Shown here one piece after another: positions 13,540 to 20,216 of a DNA stretch of 42,531 bases. The notes under the pieces are model-generated. The model made no database searches, was not told where the DNA came from, and saw nothing but the letters and a program-made list of their open reading frames with translations. Location: positions 1 to 42,531 of the IMG/VR virus record IMGVR_UViG_3300009098_000005; one strand, written 5' to 3'. Source of the DNA: a virus. Within the stretch, counting starts at the first letter, position 1. Every line of letters starts with the position of its first letter. Made by a program: the position numbers and the translations under genes.

Positions 13540-13911
13540 CTAGACGTCGACCAGGTCGGGGTGATGAACCGCGGTGTGGTGCGTCACGCAGAGCCAGCGC
13601 ACCTCGAGCGGTTTCGCGTAGTCATCGTGGTGGGCCTGGGTCTTCGCCTCGCCGCACACCTCACAAGGCTGAGGGATGACCTTCCCTCGGCACTTGGCCT
13701 GCATCAGGATGCGGCGCGCGACCACCTTCACGGGGTCGCGCGCCATCCGGTACTCGAGCGAATCGACGAGGTGCAGGCGCTCCGGGTCGCGCCCGGCGCA
13801 GAAGATCCGATGCCGATCCGCCGGCGACTTGCTCTGGTAGTAACGGCGCATGTAGATGCGCCGCTTGCAGAGTCGGCACGTCCCGCAGAGGCAGCTCGGT
13901 TGACGTGCCAT
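13540..13911 (-). CDS. Zinc-binding HNH-like protein
   Basis: A 123-residue protein; its ATG overlaps the stop of the SSB-like gene. The N-terminus has CLCGTCRLCKRRIYMRRYY, a cysteine-rich finger, and residues about 88-118 have PCEVCGEAKTQAHHDDYAKP then WLCVTHHTAVH, a Cys4/His arrangement seen in small phage HNH or zinc-finger proteins (CxxC, HHDDY, CxxHH). It is placed between SSB and primase genes, so it probably acts in DNA replication or recombination. Catalytic activity is not certain. Confidence 0.8.
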   Translation of the reverse strand: MARQPSCLCGTCRLCKRRIYMRRYYQSKSPADRHRIFCAGRDPERLHLVDSLEYRMARDPVKVVARRILMQAKCRGKVIPQPCEVCGEAKTQAHHDDYAKPLEVRWLCVTHHTAVHHPDLVDV

Positions 13912-14615
13912 CAAAATGGCGGGGTTTCGTCGAGCGTCGGCTCGGTGGTTGACCGGCGTTGCGCGACCGTCGGCACCGCGCCCGCCCCGACCGGCTGCCG
14001 CGCCGGCTCCACCACCACCGCCGGCACCCCGACCGCCTGCCCCCGTCGCCGCGTCTCCAGCGGCAGCACCTCGGTCACCCGGTTGCGCTGCTTCCCGTCC
14101 TCCCCGGCCTTGATCGACACCACGATCCGGCAGGGCTTCTCGACCAGGTCGTCGGTGTCCAGCTCGTCCCGGTCCGGGTTGAACCCGGGGAGGAGGACGC
14201 TGAGCCACGGCCGCAGCTTCGACTTCGACCCGAAGGTCTGCCCGGTCCAGGCGAACACCTTGCTTGCCTGGTAGTCCCCCTCGGTGATCTCGAAGATGAA
14301 CTTCAACTGGGGGCGTGAGTCCTCGAACCGGGGGTTGGGATCCTCGGCGGTGACCGAGTCCACCACGGCGAGGTAGACACCGGCCTCGATCACTTCGAAC
14401 TCAGAGGGCTGCAACTTCACCACGTCTTCGTCTCCGTCGCGCGCCTCTTCGGCGGCGAATCCCGGCGGCCGGCCGGTGTCGGTGAGCGCGCGTTCCACCA
14501 GGCCACGCTCGCGCTCGCTCAGCGCGTGGCCGTACCGCACGAGATCCCGTAGCGCGCACATCGCGCGGTCCCGGCCGGCCCAGCGCAGCAGCCGACGGTG
14601 TAGGTCGTCCATCAC
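13911..14615 (-). CDS. Single-stranded-DNA-binding-like protein
   Basis: A 234-residue protein. Residues about 66-200 form a beta-rich OB-fold-like domain (VYLAVVDSVTAEDP, PQLKFIFEITEGDYQ, KVFAWTGQTFG, RIVVSIKAG) similar to phage ssDNA-binding proteins of the DUF669/gp2.5 type. The last six residues, DETPPF, follow a disordered Pro/Arg-rich tail and mimic the acidic -DDDIPF tip by which SSBs recruit partner proteins. The first 60 residues are an extra helical domain. It starts at GTG in a GTGA overlap. Likely coats ssDNA for the primase-helicase encoded two genes on. Confidence 0.75.
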   Translation of the reverse strand: MMDDLHRRLLRWAGRDRAMCALRDLVRYGHALSERERGLVERALTDTGRPPGFAAEEARDGDEDVVKLQPSEFEVIEAGVYLAVVDSVTAEDPNPRFEDSRPQLKFIFEITEGDYQASKVFAWTGQTFGSKSKLRPWLSVLLPGFNPDRDELDTDDLVEKPCRIVVSIKAGEDGKQRNRVTEVLPLETRRRGQAVGVPAVVVEPARQPVGAGAVPTVAQRRSTTEPTLDETPPF

Positions 14616-14839
14616 GGGCGCCCTGGCCCGCGGGCCAGCTCCCGCCGCAGCCGGGTGACCCGCCAGGCATCGATGAACGGGGTGTGCTTGCCGAAGGGCG
14701 GGCCGGGCCGGTAGGCCGCGAAGGCGCGCAGCTCCTCGGCGTCGGTCATGCGCGCCGTCGTGGCGCGCGAACCTTTACCGGGCTCTAAGCCCGCGGCGGC
14801 CACCGCTGGTTGACCGCTCGTCCGCTGGTCAGGTAGCAT
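14612..14839 (-). CDS. Small hypothetical protein, first gene of the replication operon
   Basis: A 75-residue protein with a strong AGGAGG site seven bases before the ATG. An Ala/Gly-rich first 30 residues precede TDAEELRAFAAYRPGPPFGKHTPFIDAWRVTRLRRELA; an internal ATG at residue 31 (MTDAEE) lacks a ribosome site, so the upstream ATG is preferred. No family recognised. It heads the chain of overlapping genes that runs to 4801. Confidence 0.68.
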   Translation of the reverse strand: MLPDQRTSGQPAVAAAGLEPGKGSRATTARMTDAEELRAFAAYRPGPPFGKHTPFIDAWRVTRLRRELARGPGRP

Positions 14840-14881
14840 GAAATCCTCCTGTCACGGGGAGTGCGCGCGGTCGGTGGAGGC

Positions 14882-14910
14882 TCCTAACCATCCCGGCCGC
14901 GCGCGAACAA
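14882..14910 (-). promoter_or_regulatory. Candidate promoter of the replication operon
   Basis: On the minus strand TTGTTC (complement of 14905-14910) and TTAGGA (complement of 14882-14887) are 17 bases apart, about 45 bases before the first gene. Both boxes are only partial matches. A 9-bp inverted repeat, GTCGGTGGA at 14870-14878 and TCCACCGAC at 14925-14933, brackets the promoter. Confidence 0.4.
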
Positions 14911-15113
14911 TCCAGGGGCGTCAGTCCACCGACGCTCCATCAGCAGGCGGGGCCGACCGATCCGCGGTCGGCCCGGTGACGACGAGCGGCGCGACGCGCG
15001 TGGGCGCGCTCACCCGCCGGCCCCGTTTTGCAACCGAATCCGCCCGACTGGCCGGTTTCCGGTTGCGGCGTGGGCCGCGACAGCCCGCGTCGGGCCGGTC
15101 GCATCTGCGGCGG

Positions 15114-15143
15114 TACTACCGTTAAGTCCGATTAACGGTAGTA
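15114..15143. repeat. 12-bp perfect inverted repeat
   Basis: TACTACCGTTAA at 15114-15125 and TTAACGGTAGTA at 15132-15143 are exact reverse complements separated by GTCCGA. It is markedly more AT-rich than its surroundings and lacks a following T-run. It lies just downstream of the small HTH gene and is best read as a protein-binding site (operator) or recombination site. Confidence 0.75.
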
Positions 15144-15206
15144 GCCCCCCGTCGGGGGTACTTTCGGGTGGTGCGCCCCGGCGGGCCAACTGGTAGGGTG
15201 CCCGGG

Positions 15207-15428
15207 TCACGCGACGGAGGCCGGCAGCTCGGCCACGGTGCGGATCCGGATCCCGAGGCGCAGGATCCAGAAGTAGAGGGTGTCGGCGCTCATCTCGAGC
15301 CCGCGCGCCGCCCCGTTGATCGACCCGTGCTCGTTGAGCGCCTCGATGATCAGTTGCTCGACGGGACGGCCCTCGTGGGCGGCCTCGAACCGCCGCATGC
15401 CGGGAGTCTTGCGCACCGTGACCCTCAC
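15207..15428 (-). CDS. Small helix-turn-helix regulator
   Basis: A 73-residue protein from GTG. Residues about 24-60 (EQLIIEALNEHGSINGAARGLEMSADTLYFWILRLGI) match a helix-turn-helix of the FIS or homeodomain-like type: an N-terminal helix, the turn GSINGAARGL and a recognition helix. It is divergent from the XRE repressor across a 156-base control region, the arrangement of a lysis-lysogeny or early-late switch. Its promoter TTGATT-17-TAGGCT is at 15486-15514. Likely a DNA-binding regulator; its targets are unknown. Confidence 0.72.
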   Translation of the reverse strand: MRVTVRKTPGMRRFEAAHEGRPVEQLIIEALNEHGSINGAARGLEMSADTLYFWILRLGIRIRTVAELPASVA

Positions 15429-15457
15429 CTCACTGTCCGTGGATGTGGCTCCCGCGC

Positions 15458-15514
15458 GGATCGCCGATCCACCTAGAGCGGAGTCAGCCTAACCCATAGC
15501 GGACCAGAAATCAA
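15458..15514 (-). promoter_or_regulatory. Promoter and operator of the small HTH gene
   Basis: On the minus strand TTGATT (complement of 15509-15514) and TAGGCT (complement of 15486-15491) have a 17-base spacer. The same TAGGCT box is used at 30333. Between the expected start of transcription and the gene lies the dyad GGATCG-C-CGATCC at 15458-15470, a good candidate operator for one of the two divergent regulators. Confidence 0.65.
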
Positions 15515-15584
15515 GCGTCGCGTGGAACAATCCTTACTAAGAGTGAGGGCACCACCACGTCCGCGCGCCCCCAGGAGCCGCCGC

Positions 15585-16034
15585 ATGACGCGCACCGAGC
15601 CGATCTACCAGGAGATCGGGCAGCGCCTCCGCGACGCCCTCGCCGCGGCGCGGCTGAACCAGGAGGAGTTGGCCGACCGGCTCGACGTGTCGGGCTCCCT
15701 GGTCAACCAGTGGGTCATGGGCGCGCGGCGGATCCAGGTCGAGGACCTGCGCCGCGTCGCCGTCGAGCTCGACAAGCCCATGGCCTGGTTCCTGGGGCAG
15801 GACGCCCCGACCGAGACCCCGCCCGAGGCACTCCCCGCCGGGGTGGTCGCCCAGCTCTCCGACCACCTCGCGCGGGTCGTCCGCGCCGTCCTGGCCGAGG
15901 AACGCGCCCAGGCCGACACCCCCGCCACGAGCAGGGAAGCGGGCAAGCTACTTGGCAGTACGGATTATAGAAAGCTTAAAGGCCTCCCACGCCCCATCAC
16001 GGCGCTGGCGCCGGCCGCCCTCATGGTCGGCTAA
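15585..16034 (+). CDS. XRE-family repressor
   Basis: A 149-residue cI/XRE-type regulator. The helix-turn-helix spans about residues 10-65: IGQRLRDALAAARLNQEELADRL, then VSGSLVNQWVMGARRI and DLRRVAVELDKP. The C-terminal part is a linker and a short helical region and lacks the Ser-Lys protease domain of LexA-like repressors, so RecA-type self-cleavage is not expected. The start is set by AGGAG seven bases upstream of ATG. The last 30 codons pass through an AT-richer patch (15945-15985). It probably maintains repression of the divergent or leftward promoters. Confidence 0.85.
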   Translation: MTRTEPIYQEIGQRLRDALAAARLNQEELADRLDVSGSLVNQWVMGARRIQVEDLRRVAVELDKPMAWFLGQDAPTETPPEALPAGVVAQLSDHLARVVRAVLAEERAQADTPATSREAGKLLGSTDYRKLKGLPRPITALAPAALMVG

Positions 16035-16344
16035 CCGCGCGATTAAACACAGCTCGCGCCAAGGGTGCGACCTGCGGTCCGGCGCGGACGCCGGGGGGAC
16101 AACGCCCCGGCGACCTGACCACTCTACGCCCGGGCGCGGCGACACCACCCGGTTATGTCGCCGGGGCGCCCGGTGGGACGTGGGCACCGGGCCACGGGGC
16201 CGACCGAGCGGGAGGCTCCTGGGGACCAGCACGGCCGGCCCGTGCCCTTGCCGCCAGCCTAGTACAGAACTGCACTGGCGGCATGTCGAAAATTTCATAT
16301 GTCACGTCCGCGCACACCCGCCCCGCCCCCGCGGCCGGGTGGCG
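16035..16344. other. Hairpin-rich non-coding region
   Basis: About 310 bases without a convincing gene. Dyads include GCCGGGG/CCCCGGC (16090-16096, 16105-16111), GGCGACA/TGTCGCC (16138-16144, 16156-16162) and TGCCGCCAG/CTGGCGGCA (16249-16257, 16275-16283), the last enclosing a less GC-rich segment with CTAGTACAGAACTG. Immediately to the right is an AT-rich tract AAAATTTCATATGT (16289-16302). It may hold an attachment site, a small RNA or operators; nothing distinguishes these from sequence alone. Confidence 0.5.
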
Positions 16345-16350
16345 TAGACT
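16345..16350 (+). promoter_or_regulatory. -10 box of a leaderless gene
   Basis: TAGACT is seven bases before the ATG at 16358. It is the same hexamer and spacing as at 17087, 17298 and 30369. No recognisable -35 is present. Confidence 0.6.
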
Positions 16351-16357
16351 GACGCGC

Positions 16358-16702
16358 ATGCCCGAGCCGATCACCGACGTCTACCTGGACGCCGTGCGCG
16401 ACGTGCTGACCCGCCTCCAGGCCGCCCTGACCCCGCCGCGCCGGATGCTCGACGCCGCGCTCATCAAGGACGAGATCGACCCGTGGGACGCGCTCGAGGC
16501 GATGCAGGACGAGAACAACCAGCAGCGCCAGCACATCGCGGTGCTCGAGGCAGCCGCGCGGGCGGCCCTGGCCTACGACGCCGAGATCCAGCGCGTCGCC
16601 GCCCTCGGCAAATCCTGGGTCACCTCGGGGCGCCTGGACGAGCTGTACGCCGACTGGCTCGCCAAGACCCGCGCTGCCCTCGGGGTGGCCGACACAGACT
16701 GA
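16358..16702 (+). CDS. Small coiled-coil protein expressed from a leaderless promoter
   Basis: A 114-residue acidic, helical protein (DVYLDAVRDVLTRLQAALTPP, then NQQRQHIAVLEAAARAALAYDAEI as a coiled coil). The ATG at 16358 is preferred over an in-frame start 75 bases earlier because TAGACT sits seven bases upstream, implying that the message begins at the start codon. No family is recognised. Like the other leaderless units it stands alone with its own promoter and terminator, as expected for a gene expressed independently of the phage operons. Confidence 0.7.
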   Translation: MPEPITDVYLDAVRDVLTRLQAALTPPRRMLDAALIKDEIDPWDALEAMQDENNQQRQHIAVLEAAARAALAYDAEIQRVAALGKSWVTSGRLDELYADWLAKTRAALGVADTD

Positions 16703-16750
16703 CGCCCCGTCCACCGCGCCGAGTGCTGTCGGGACGCGGTGACCGGGGCG
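16703..16750 (+). terminator. Long hairpin after the plus-strand gene
   Basis: CGCCCCG (16703-16709) pairs with CGGGGCG (16744-16750), and CACCGCG (16712-16718) with CGCGGTG (16735-16741), forming a strong stem starting directly at the stop codon. No U-tract follows, so termination would be factor-assisted or bidirectional between the convergent genes. Confidence 0.45.
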
Positions 16751-16896
16751 CCGTGCCCAGTCTACGTCCGGCACGCCCCGAGCGCGGTCGGCCGCGCATC
16801 CGACGCGCGCGCCCGGAGGGCCGGCCCCGTCTGGTTCCGGGGTGTCAGCCACGTCGTCGCGCTCGTGGGCCGGTGCACGACGGGGGCCTACCGATC

Positions 16897-17079
16897 TTAG
16901 CCGACGCGCTCGTCCACGCCAGCCAGGCCGAGGCGCACGACCTCGTCGAGGTTGATCTGGATGGCGCGCAGCACCCGCTCGCGCCGGTCGATCACGCCCA
17001 GCTCGAACGCGATGTGCGCCTGCATCGCCCGGATGGCCTCGATGGAGCGGCGGTGGTCGGCCGCCGTCTGGTCGCGCAT
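16897..17079 (-). CDS. Small helical protein expressed from a leaderless promoter
   Basis: A 60-residue protein, MRDQTAADHRRSIEAIRA onward, almost wholly helical with Arg/Glu periodicity (FELGVIDRRERVLRAIQINLDEVVRLGLA). A longer frame exists upstream, but the ATG at 17079 lies seven bases after TAGACT on the same strand, which fixes the start as leaderless. Function unknown. It is convergent with the gene at 16358 and separated from the late operon by a terminator. Confidence 0.68.
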   Translation of the reverse strand: MRDQTAADHRRSIEAIRAMQAHIAFELGVIDRRERVLRAIQINLDEVVRLGLAGVDERVG

Positions 17080-17086
17080 CGTGCGT

Positions 17087-17092
17087 AGTCTA
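17087..17092 (-). promoter_or_regulatory. -10 box of the leaderless gene at 17079
   Basis: TAGACT on the minus strand (complement of 17087-17092), seven bases before the ATG. Upstream lies a 9-bp dyad CGTTGGGTC/GACCCAACG (17109-17117 and 17149-17157) covering the expected -35 position, a possible operator. Confidence 0.6.
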
Positions 17093-17153
17093 CGCCGCCC
17101 GACGACGCCGTTGGGTCGGCGTCGCGCCGGTCCCACAACTGCATGGGTGACCC

Positions 17154-17199
17154 AACGAGAAACGCCCCGTCGCCGCTCCTGGCGAAGCGACGACGGGGC
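17154..17199 (-). terminator. Terminator of the late operon and tRNA
   Basis: On the minus strand a 14-bp stem (17186-17199 with 17164-17177, one G-U pair) and an 8-base loop are followed by GTTTCTCGTT. It begins six bases after the tRNA 3' end and closes the long leftward structural and lysis operon. Confidence 0.7.
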
Positions 17200-17205
17200 T
17201 GGTGA

Positions 17206-17291
17206 TGGCCAGGACGAGATTCGAACTCGCACGGGTGGCCCCACCGCGTTTTAAGCGCGGCGCGTCTGCCTCAGGGTTCCGCCACCTGGCC
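17206..17291 (-). tRNA. tRNA-Leu (anticodon UAA)
   Basis: An 86-base class II tRNA. Acceptor stem GGCCAGG pairs with CCTGGCC; discriminator A73; the D-arm holds GGCAGACGC; the anticodon stem-loop is CCGCG-CTTAAAA-CGCGG, giving anticodon UAA; a long variable arm and the T-arm GCGAG-TTCGAAT-CTCGT follow. The 3' CCA is not encoded. It reads UUA (and UUG by wobble), a codon expected to be rare in so GC-rich a genome, and lies at the end of the lysis genes. Confidence 0.93.
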
Positions 17292-17297
17292 AGGCTA

Positions 17298-17303
17298 AGT
17301 CTA
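17298..17303 (-). promoter_or_regulatory. -10 box abutting the tRNA gene
   Basis: TAGACT (complement of 17298-17303) ends six bases before G1 of the tRNA, the same spacing as to start codons at the leaderless genes. TCGATC lies 17 bases further upstream as a weak -35. The TAG of the box is also the stop codon of the preceding gene. Confidence 0.6.
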
Positions 17304-17606
17304 CTCCGGCCCGATCCTTCGATCGACCTGACCGCGTCTCCTCTCACCCTGCGCCATCCGCGCGACCTTGCGCTCGAGCAGCACCACGGCGTCCCGCAGC
17401 TCGGCCTTGTCGGCGGCGTGGATGCCGGCCACCATCAACGCCACCGTCGCGGCGCCGTGCGCGTGGATCAGCCGCTCGGCGTAGTGCTGGACGGAGTGGT
17501 ACGCAAGATGCAACTCGACCGCGATGTCCGATTGCCGGTGGCCAGCGAGCAGGCGCTCGAGGATGGCCGGGGCGTAGGGACCGAGCGGCGCAGGGTGGCG
17601 ACCCAC
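17301..17606 (-). CDS. LuxR/GerE-like helix-turn-helix protein
   Basis: A 101-residue protein starting at GTG two bases after the holin stop. Residues about 10-60 (YAPAILERLLAGHRQSDIAVELHLAYHSVQHYAERLIHAHGAATV) are a LuxR-C-terminal type HTH: ERLLAG-xxSDIAVEL-xxAYHSVQHYAERL. The C-terminus is a short coiled coil with an Arg-rich end. Located after the lysis genes, it may regulate late genes or package regulation with the tRNA; targets unknown. Confidence 0.72.
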   Translation of the reverse strand: MGRHPAPLGPYAPAILERLLAGHRQSDIAVELHLAYHSVQHYAERLIHAHGAATVALMVAGIHAADKAELRDAVVLLERKVARMAQGERRRGQVDRRIGPE

Positions 17607-17607
17607 C

Positions 17608-17931
17608 TCACCCCCGGAGTTCTGGAGCCGTGGTGTCCAGCTTGGCCAGCAGTTCGATCGTGTTCTGCAGGGCGGCCACGATGGCCGGCGCCGTCCCCGC
17701 GACGGCCGCGAGCTCGAGCGCACCCAGGATGCCGCCGGCCACGACGACCGGATTCGACGACTGCGCGATGGCCGCCGCGATGAACAGCCCGACCACTGAT
17801 TGCAGGTACGTCCGCACCGTGCGGATCAGGACGACCTGCAGGCCGCCCAGCAGGACGGGCCGGACGCGGGGGTGCGGCCCGTCGCCGCGATCCACGACGA
17901 CGGCGGCGACGGGGGTCGGGGGGGCGCTCAC
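17608..17931 (-). CDS. Holin-like membrane protein
   Basis: A 107-residue protein starting at ATG in an ATGA overlap with the gene upstream. A basic N-terminal 25 residues are followed by hydrophobic spans at about 43-57 (LQSVVGLFIAAAIA) and 62-88 (VVVAGGILGALELAAVAGTAPAIVAAL) and a charged tail, the build of a phage holin. With the 59-residue membrane protein and the endolysin it makes the lysis cassette. It should form membrane lesions that release or activate the endolysin. Confidence 0.75.
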   Translation of the reverse strand: MSAPPTPVAAVVVDRGDGPHPRVRPVLLGGLQVVLIRTVRTYLQSVVGLFIAAAIAQSSNPVVVAGGILGALELAAVAGTAPAIVAALQNTIELLAKLDTTAPELRG

Positions 17932-18107
17932 TTGAGGTTGGGCGTCGGCACACCGAAGGCGTTGGCGACCACCACGACGGCGATGATCAGGACGATGACG
18001 ATCACGACCTGGAGCAGCCAGGCCGGCGCCCCCAGCGCGGCCAGGACCACGCGCGCCCCCCAGGCGATCAGGGCCAGGATGATCAACAGGACCAGCAGGG
18101 TCAACAT
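17928..18107 (-). CDS. Small two-span membrane protein, holin-like
   Basis: A 59-residue protein, nearly all membrane: spans at about 2-22 (LTLLVLLIILALIAWGARVVL) and 31-50 (LLQVVIVIVLIIAVVVVANA) with a short loop between. The ATG overlaps the endolysin TGA (ATGA). Such a two-span mini-protein next to endolysin and a second membrane protein is a probable holin, antiholin or pinholin. Confidence 0.78.
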   Translation of the reverse strand: MLTLLVLLIILALIAWGARVVLAALGAPAWLLQVVIVIVLIIAVVVVANAFGVPTPNLK

Positions 18108-19849
18108 CAGGCGTTCCCCTTCACGAGCTTGTGGAGCACGACGGCGTTGTGGACGGTCAGGGCGAGGCCCGCGTCGGCCTGGTCGCCGGTCGCTTGCAGC
18201 GCCGCGTGGGCGCGGTAGATCGGCCCCCACGCCGACGCCTCGTAGTCGAAGGCAGGCGGCTTGGGCACGGGCTTGGGTGGCGTGACCACGGGCGTCCCGC
18301 CGATCCTCGTCTGCCACGCCAGCGCGCTGGCCAGCAGCCTGGCCCGGTCGAATGATCCCGTCGGGTCGCGCCGCCCGTCCCGCTTCCCCGCCGCTGAGTC
18401 CTTGTGCGTGATCAGTCCCGGCTGGGTCTGGTCCGTCACCCACCGCAGCGGGAACTTGTACTTCTGCGCCCACCTGGCCAGCAGCTCGCCCCCCGCCTCG
18501 TAGTAGACGTCGGGGTAGATGGCCGTCGTCCAGGCGGCGCCGTCGGGCATCGCGAACTCGACGCCGAGATGATCCGCGTTGTTCTCCCGCGCGTGGTAGG
18601 CGGTGAGATCATCCGGCACGCAGGTCACCACCTCGGTCGGGCCGACGACCCGGTGGGCCGACACGCCCGCCTCGCGCGATCCGAACCAGTTGGCGGTGGC
18701 CGCAGTCTCGGCCGCCAGGCTCGAGCTGCCCCCTGCCGTGCTGTGAATCACGCAGCCGACCGTCTTGGCGCGCTTCTGCTTGGAGTAGTTGCCCTCCTGC
18801 TCGGACTGGTAGAAGGCGGGGGCCTCGCGGTGGGGACAGCTCAGCACCACGTCGGTCATACTCGAATCCTTCCCTGGTGACGCTGGAATCGGCTTTGTTG
18901 GCGCTGGCGTGGGGGCGGGCGCTGGCGGCGTGCTGGGCGTCGTCGGCAGCCAGGTGATCTGTGGGCCGGGCACGTCCTCGGTGAACACGCCGCGCAGATC
19001 GAGTTCGTCACCTATGTCGAACGAGTCCCACGACGGCTTCGACGCCGGGTCCGCGCCGCAGAGGAAGATGGCCGAGCCGACGCACAACGGGTCGGCCGCG
19101 ATGGCGTGCGACTTGGCCCTGTACCAGGTCGCGTAGTCGCCGGCGGGACCGAAGTAGTCGCGCCACCCACGGCCGGGCCGACGATCGGTCTGCTGCGTCC
19201 CGCCGTCGCAGCCGTCCTCACCGTAGAGGTAGTTAAGCCGCGCCGGCTCGGGCAACTGGGCCAGGATCTGGGCCGGTCTGGTCGAGTGCCACTCGTCTTC
19301 CGAGCCCGACGGCGGATGGCTGTAGCCGTGCGGACACCAGACCGCGCCCAGCGCCCTGAACGTTAGCAGGCACGCCAGCACGCGTGGCTGAAGGAAGTAG
19401 GGCGCGCCGTAGCTCTCGCCGGGTGGGTTGCCCTCGCTGGTCACCAGCACGCCGGGGGTGAAGCCGCTGTGCTTGATCGCGGCGGCGGCGACGGTGCTGA
19501 CCTCGGCCAGGGCGGCGAAGTCGGCGGGGTCGGTGTGGAAGCGCTCGTTGACCGGCACCTCGAGCACGACCGCGATCCCCGCCCCCGCGAGCGTCTGGAA
19601 GCCCTCGAATGCACGTAGCGCCGTGGCGGTCAGCGCGGGCACCTCGGACAGCGGCTCCTTGTCGCTGGTCACGTAGCGCAGGACGAGCACGCCGGGCAGG
19701 CCGCGCGCGAGGCGGGCGATCTTCCATTCGATCGCGAGTTCGAGCGACTTCCCGCCCTGCAGCATCTTGAGCGTGTGCGGGTAAGTCGCTCGAAGCATCT
19801 GCCGCTGCGCGTCGCCGATGGTCTGGAACTGGTAGCCGCATTTGTTCAC
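18107..19849 (-). CDS. Bifunctional endolysin: glycosidase-like domain plus N-acetylmuramoyl-L-alanine amidase
   Basis: A 580-residue lysin starting at GTG in a GTGA overlap. Residues 1-295 look like a TIM-barrel hydrolase (strands around VLVLRYVTSD, GIAVVLEVPVNE and GVLVTSEGNPPGE give candidate Glu residues). A Pro/Thr linker (301-330) leads to an Amidase_2/PGRP domain at 335-500 with candidate zinc ligands H369, H482 and D495. A Pro-rich linker (519-533) precedes a C-terminal helical, possibly wall-binding, region. ATG331 has AAGGA seven bases upstream, so a free amidase may also be made. It degrades host peptidoglycan at lysis. Confidence 0.85.
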   Translation of the reverse strand: MNKCGYQFQTIGDAQRQMLRATYPHTLKMLQGGKSLELAIEWKIARLARGLPGVLVLRYVTSDKEPLSEVPALTATALRAFEGFQTLAGAGIAVVLEVPVNERFHTDPADFAALAEVSTVAAAAIKHSGFTPGVLVTSEGNPPGESYGAPYFLQPRVLACLLTFRALGAVWCPHGYSHPPSGSEDEWHSTRPAQILAQLPEPARLNYLYGEDGCDGGTQQTDRRPGRGWRDYFGPAGDYATWYRAKSHAIAADPLCVGSAIFLCGADPASKPSWDSFDIGDELDLRGVFTEDVPGPQITWLPTTPSTPPAPAPTPAPTKPIPASPGKDSSMTDVVLSCPHREAPAFYQSEQEGNYSKQKRAKTVGCVIHSTAGGSSSLAAETAATANWFGSREAGVSAHRVVGPTEVVTCVPDDLTAYHARENNADHLGVEFAMPDGAAWTTAIYPDVYYEAGGELLARWAQKYKFPLRWVTDQTQPGLITHKDSAAGKRDGRRDPTGSFDRARLLASALAWQTRIGGTPVVTPPKPVPKPPAFDYEASAWGPIYRAHAALQATGDQADAGLALTVHNAVVLHKLVKGNA

Positions 19850-20028
19850 GGCGCCACCGGCTCGAGTCCCGCGACGATCGCCTCGACCAGGCCAACGCAC
19901 CGGGGACACGCGCGCCACCCCATCGCCCAGACCGCCGCGGTCGCGAAGCCGTAGACCGGGTAGCGCCGCAGCGGCCAGTCCCGCAGGACCGCCACTCGGC
20001 CGCAGCGCAGGCAGCGCTCGGCTAGCAC
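19846..20028 (-). CDS. Small zinc-binding protein with hydrophobic middle
   Basis: A 60-residue protein from GTG, overlapping the stop of the gene upstream. CLRCG at residues 6-9 and CPRC at 41-44 form a four-Cys site on either side of a hydrophobic segment (VYGFATAAVWAMGW). The hydrophobic piece may be a membrane span, so it could belong to the lysis cassette. No family recognised. Confidence 0.62.
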   Translation of the reverse strand: MLAERCLRCGRVAVLRDWPLRRYPVYGFATAAVWAMGWRACPRCVGLVEAIVAGLEPVAP

Positions 20029-20216
20029 GGAACGCCCTCACACCGCCCACCCCGGCCACCCCGGCGCAGCTCCTCCTTCAGGAGCTCGAGCGCCAGGTGG
20101 GTGCTCCACTCCGAGGTGCGCGGTACCCTGGTGCGCGGCAGGGCGTTGACCCAGGCGGCGACGACCTCGCGTGGCAGGTCGTCGATGCCCTGGTCCCGGT
20201 CGGACACGGTGCTCAT
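20022..20216 (-). CDS. Small hypothetical protein
   Basis: A 64-residue protein whose ATG overlaps the stop of the coiled-coil membrane protein gene (ATGA). DLPREVVAAWVNALPRTRVPRTSEWSTHLALELLKEELRRG suggests a compact helical domain. No cysteine pairs or membrane spans. No family recognised; position in the lysis cassette is the only clue. Confidence 0.62.
   Translation of the reverse strand: MSTVSDRDQGIDDLPREVVAAWVNALPRTRVPRTSEWSTHLALELLKEELRRGGRGGRCEGVPC

Larger units (their letters stand above)
14840..15206. other. Structured non-coding region between replication and control genes
   Basis: About 370 bases without a gene but dense in dyads: GTCGGTGGA/TCCACCGAC (14870-14933); GGCCGACCG-5-CGGTCGGCC (14951-14973); GCAACCG and CGGTTGC around 15030-15067; and the 12-bp dyad at 15114-15143. 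It holds the replication promoter and may contain operators, an attachment site or a second origin element. No T-tract follows any hairpin, so terminators are unlikely. Confidence 0.55.

Noticed and set aside
13960-14208. Longer version of the zinc protein at 13540 starting at 14208
   Set aside because: The extension overlaps the SSB-like gene out of frame and is Gly/Arg-rich; the ATG at 13911 in an ATGA overlap is the natural start.
14870-14973. Hairpins as rho-independent terminators
   Set aside because: No T-run follows on either strand; operators or structural elements are more likely.
16283-16357. Upstream in-frame start for the gene at 16358
   Set aside because: The first 25 residues are Pro/Arg/His-rich low-quality sequence across an AT-rich tract and the -10 box would lie inside the coding part; the leaderless ATG explains the layout better.
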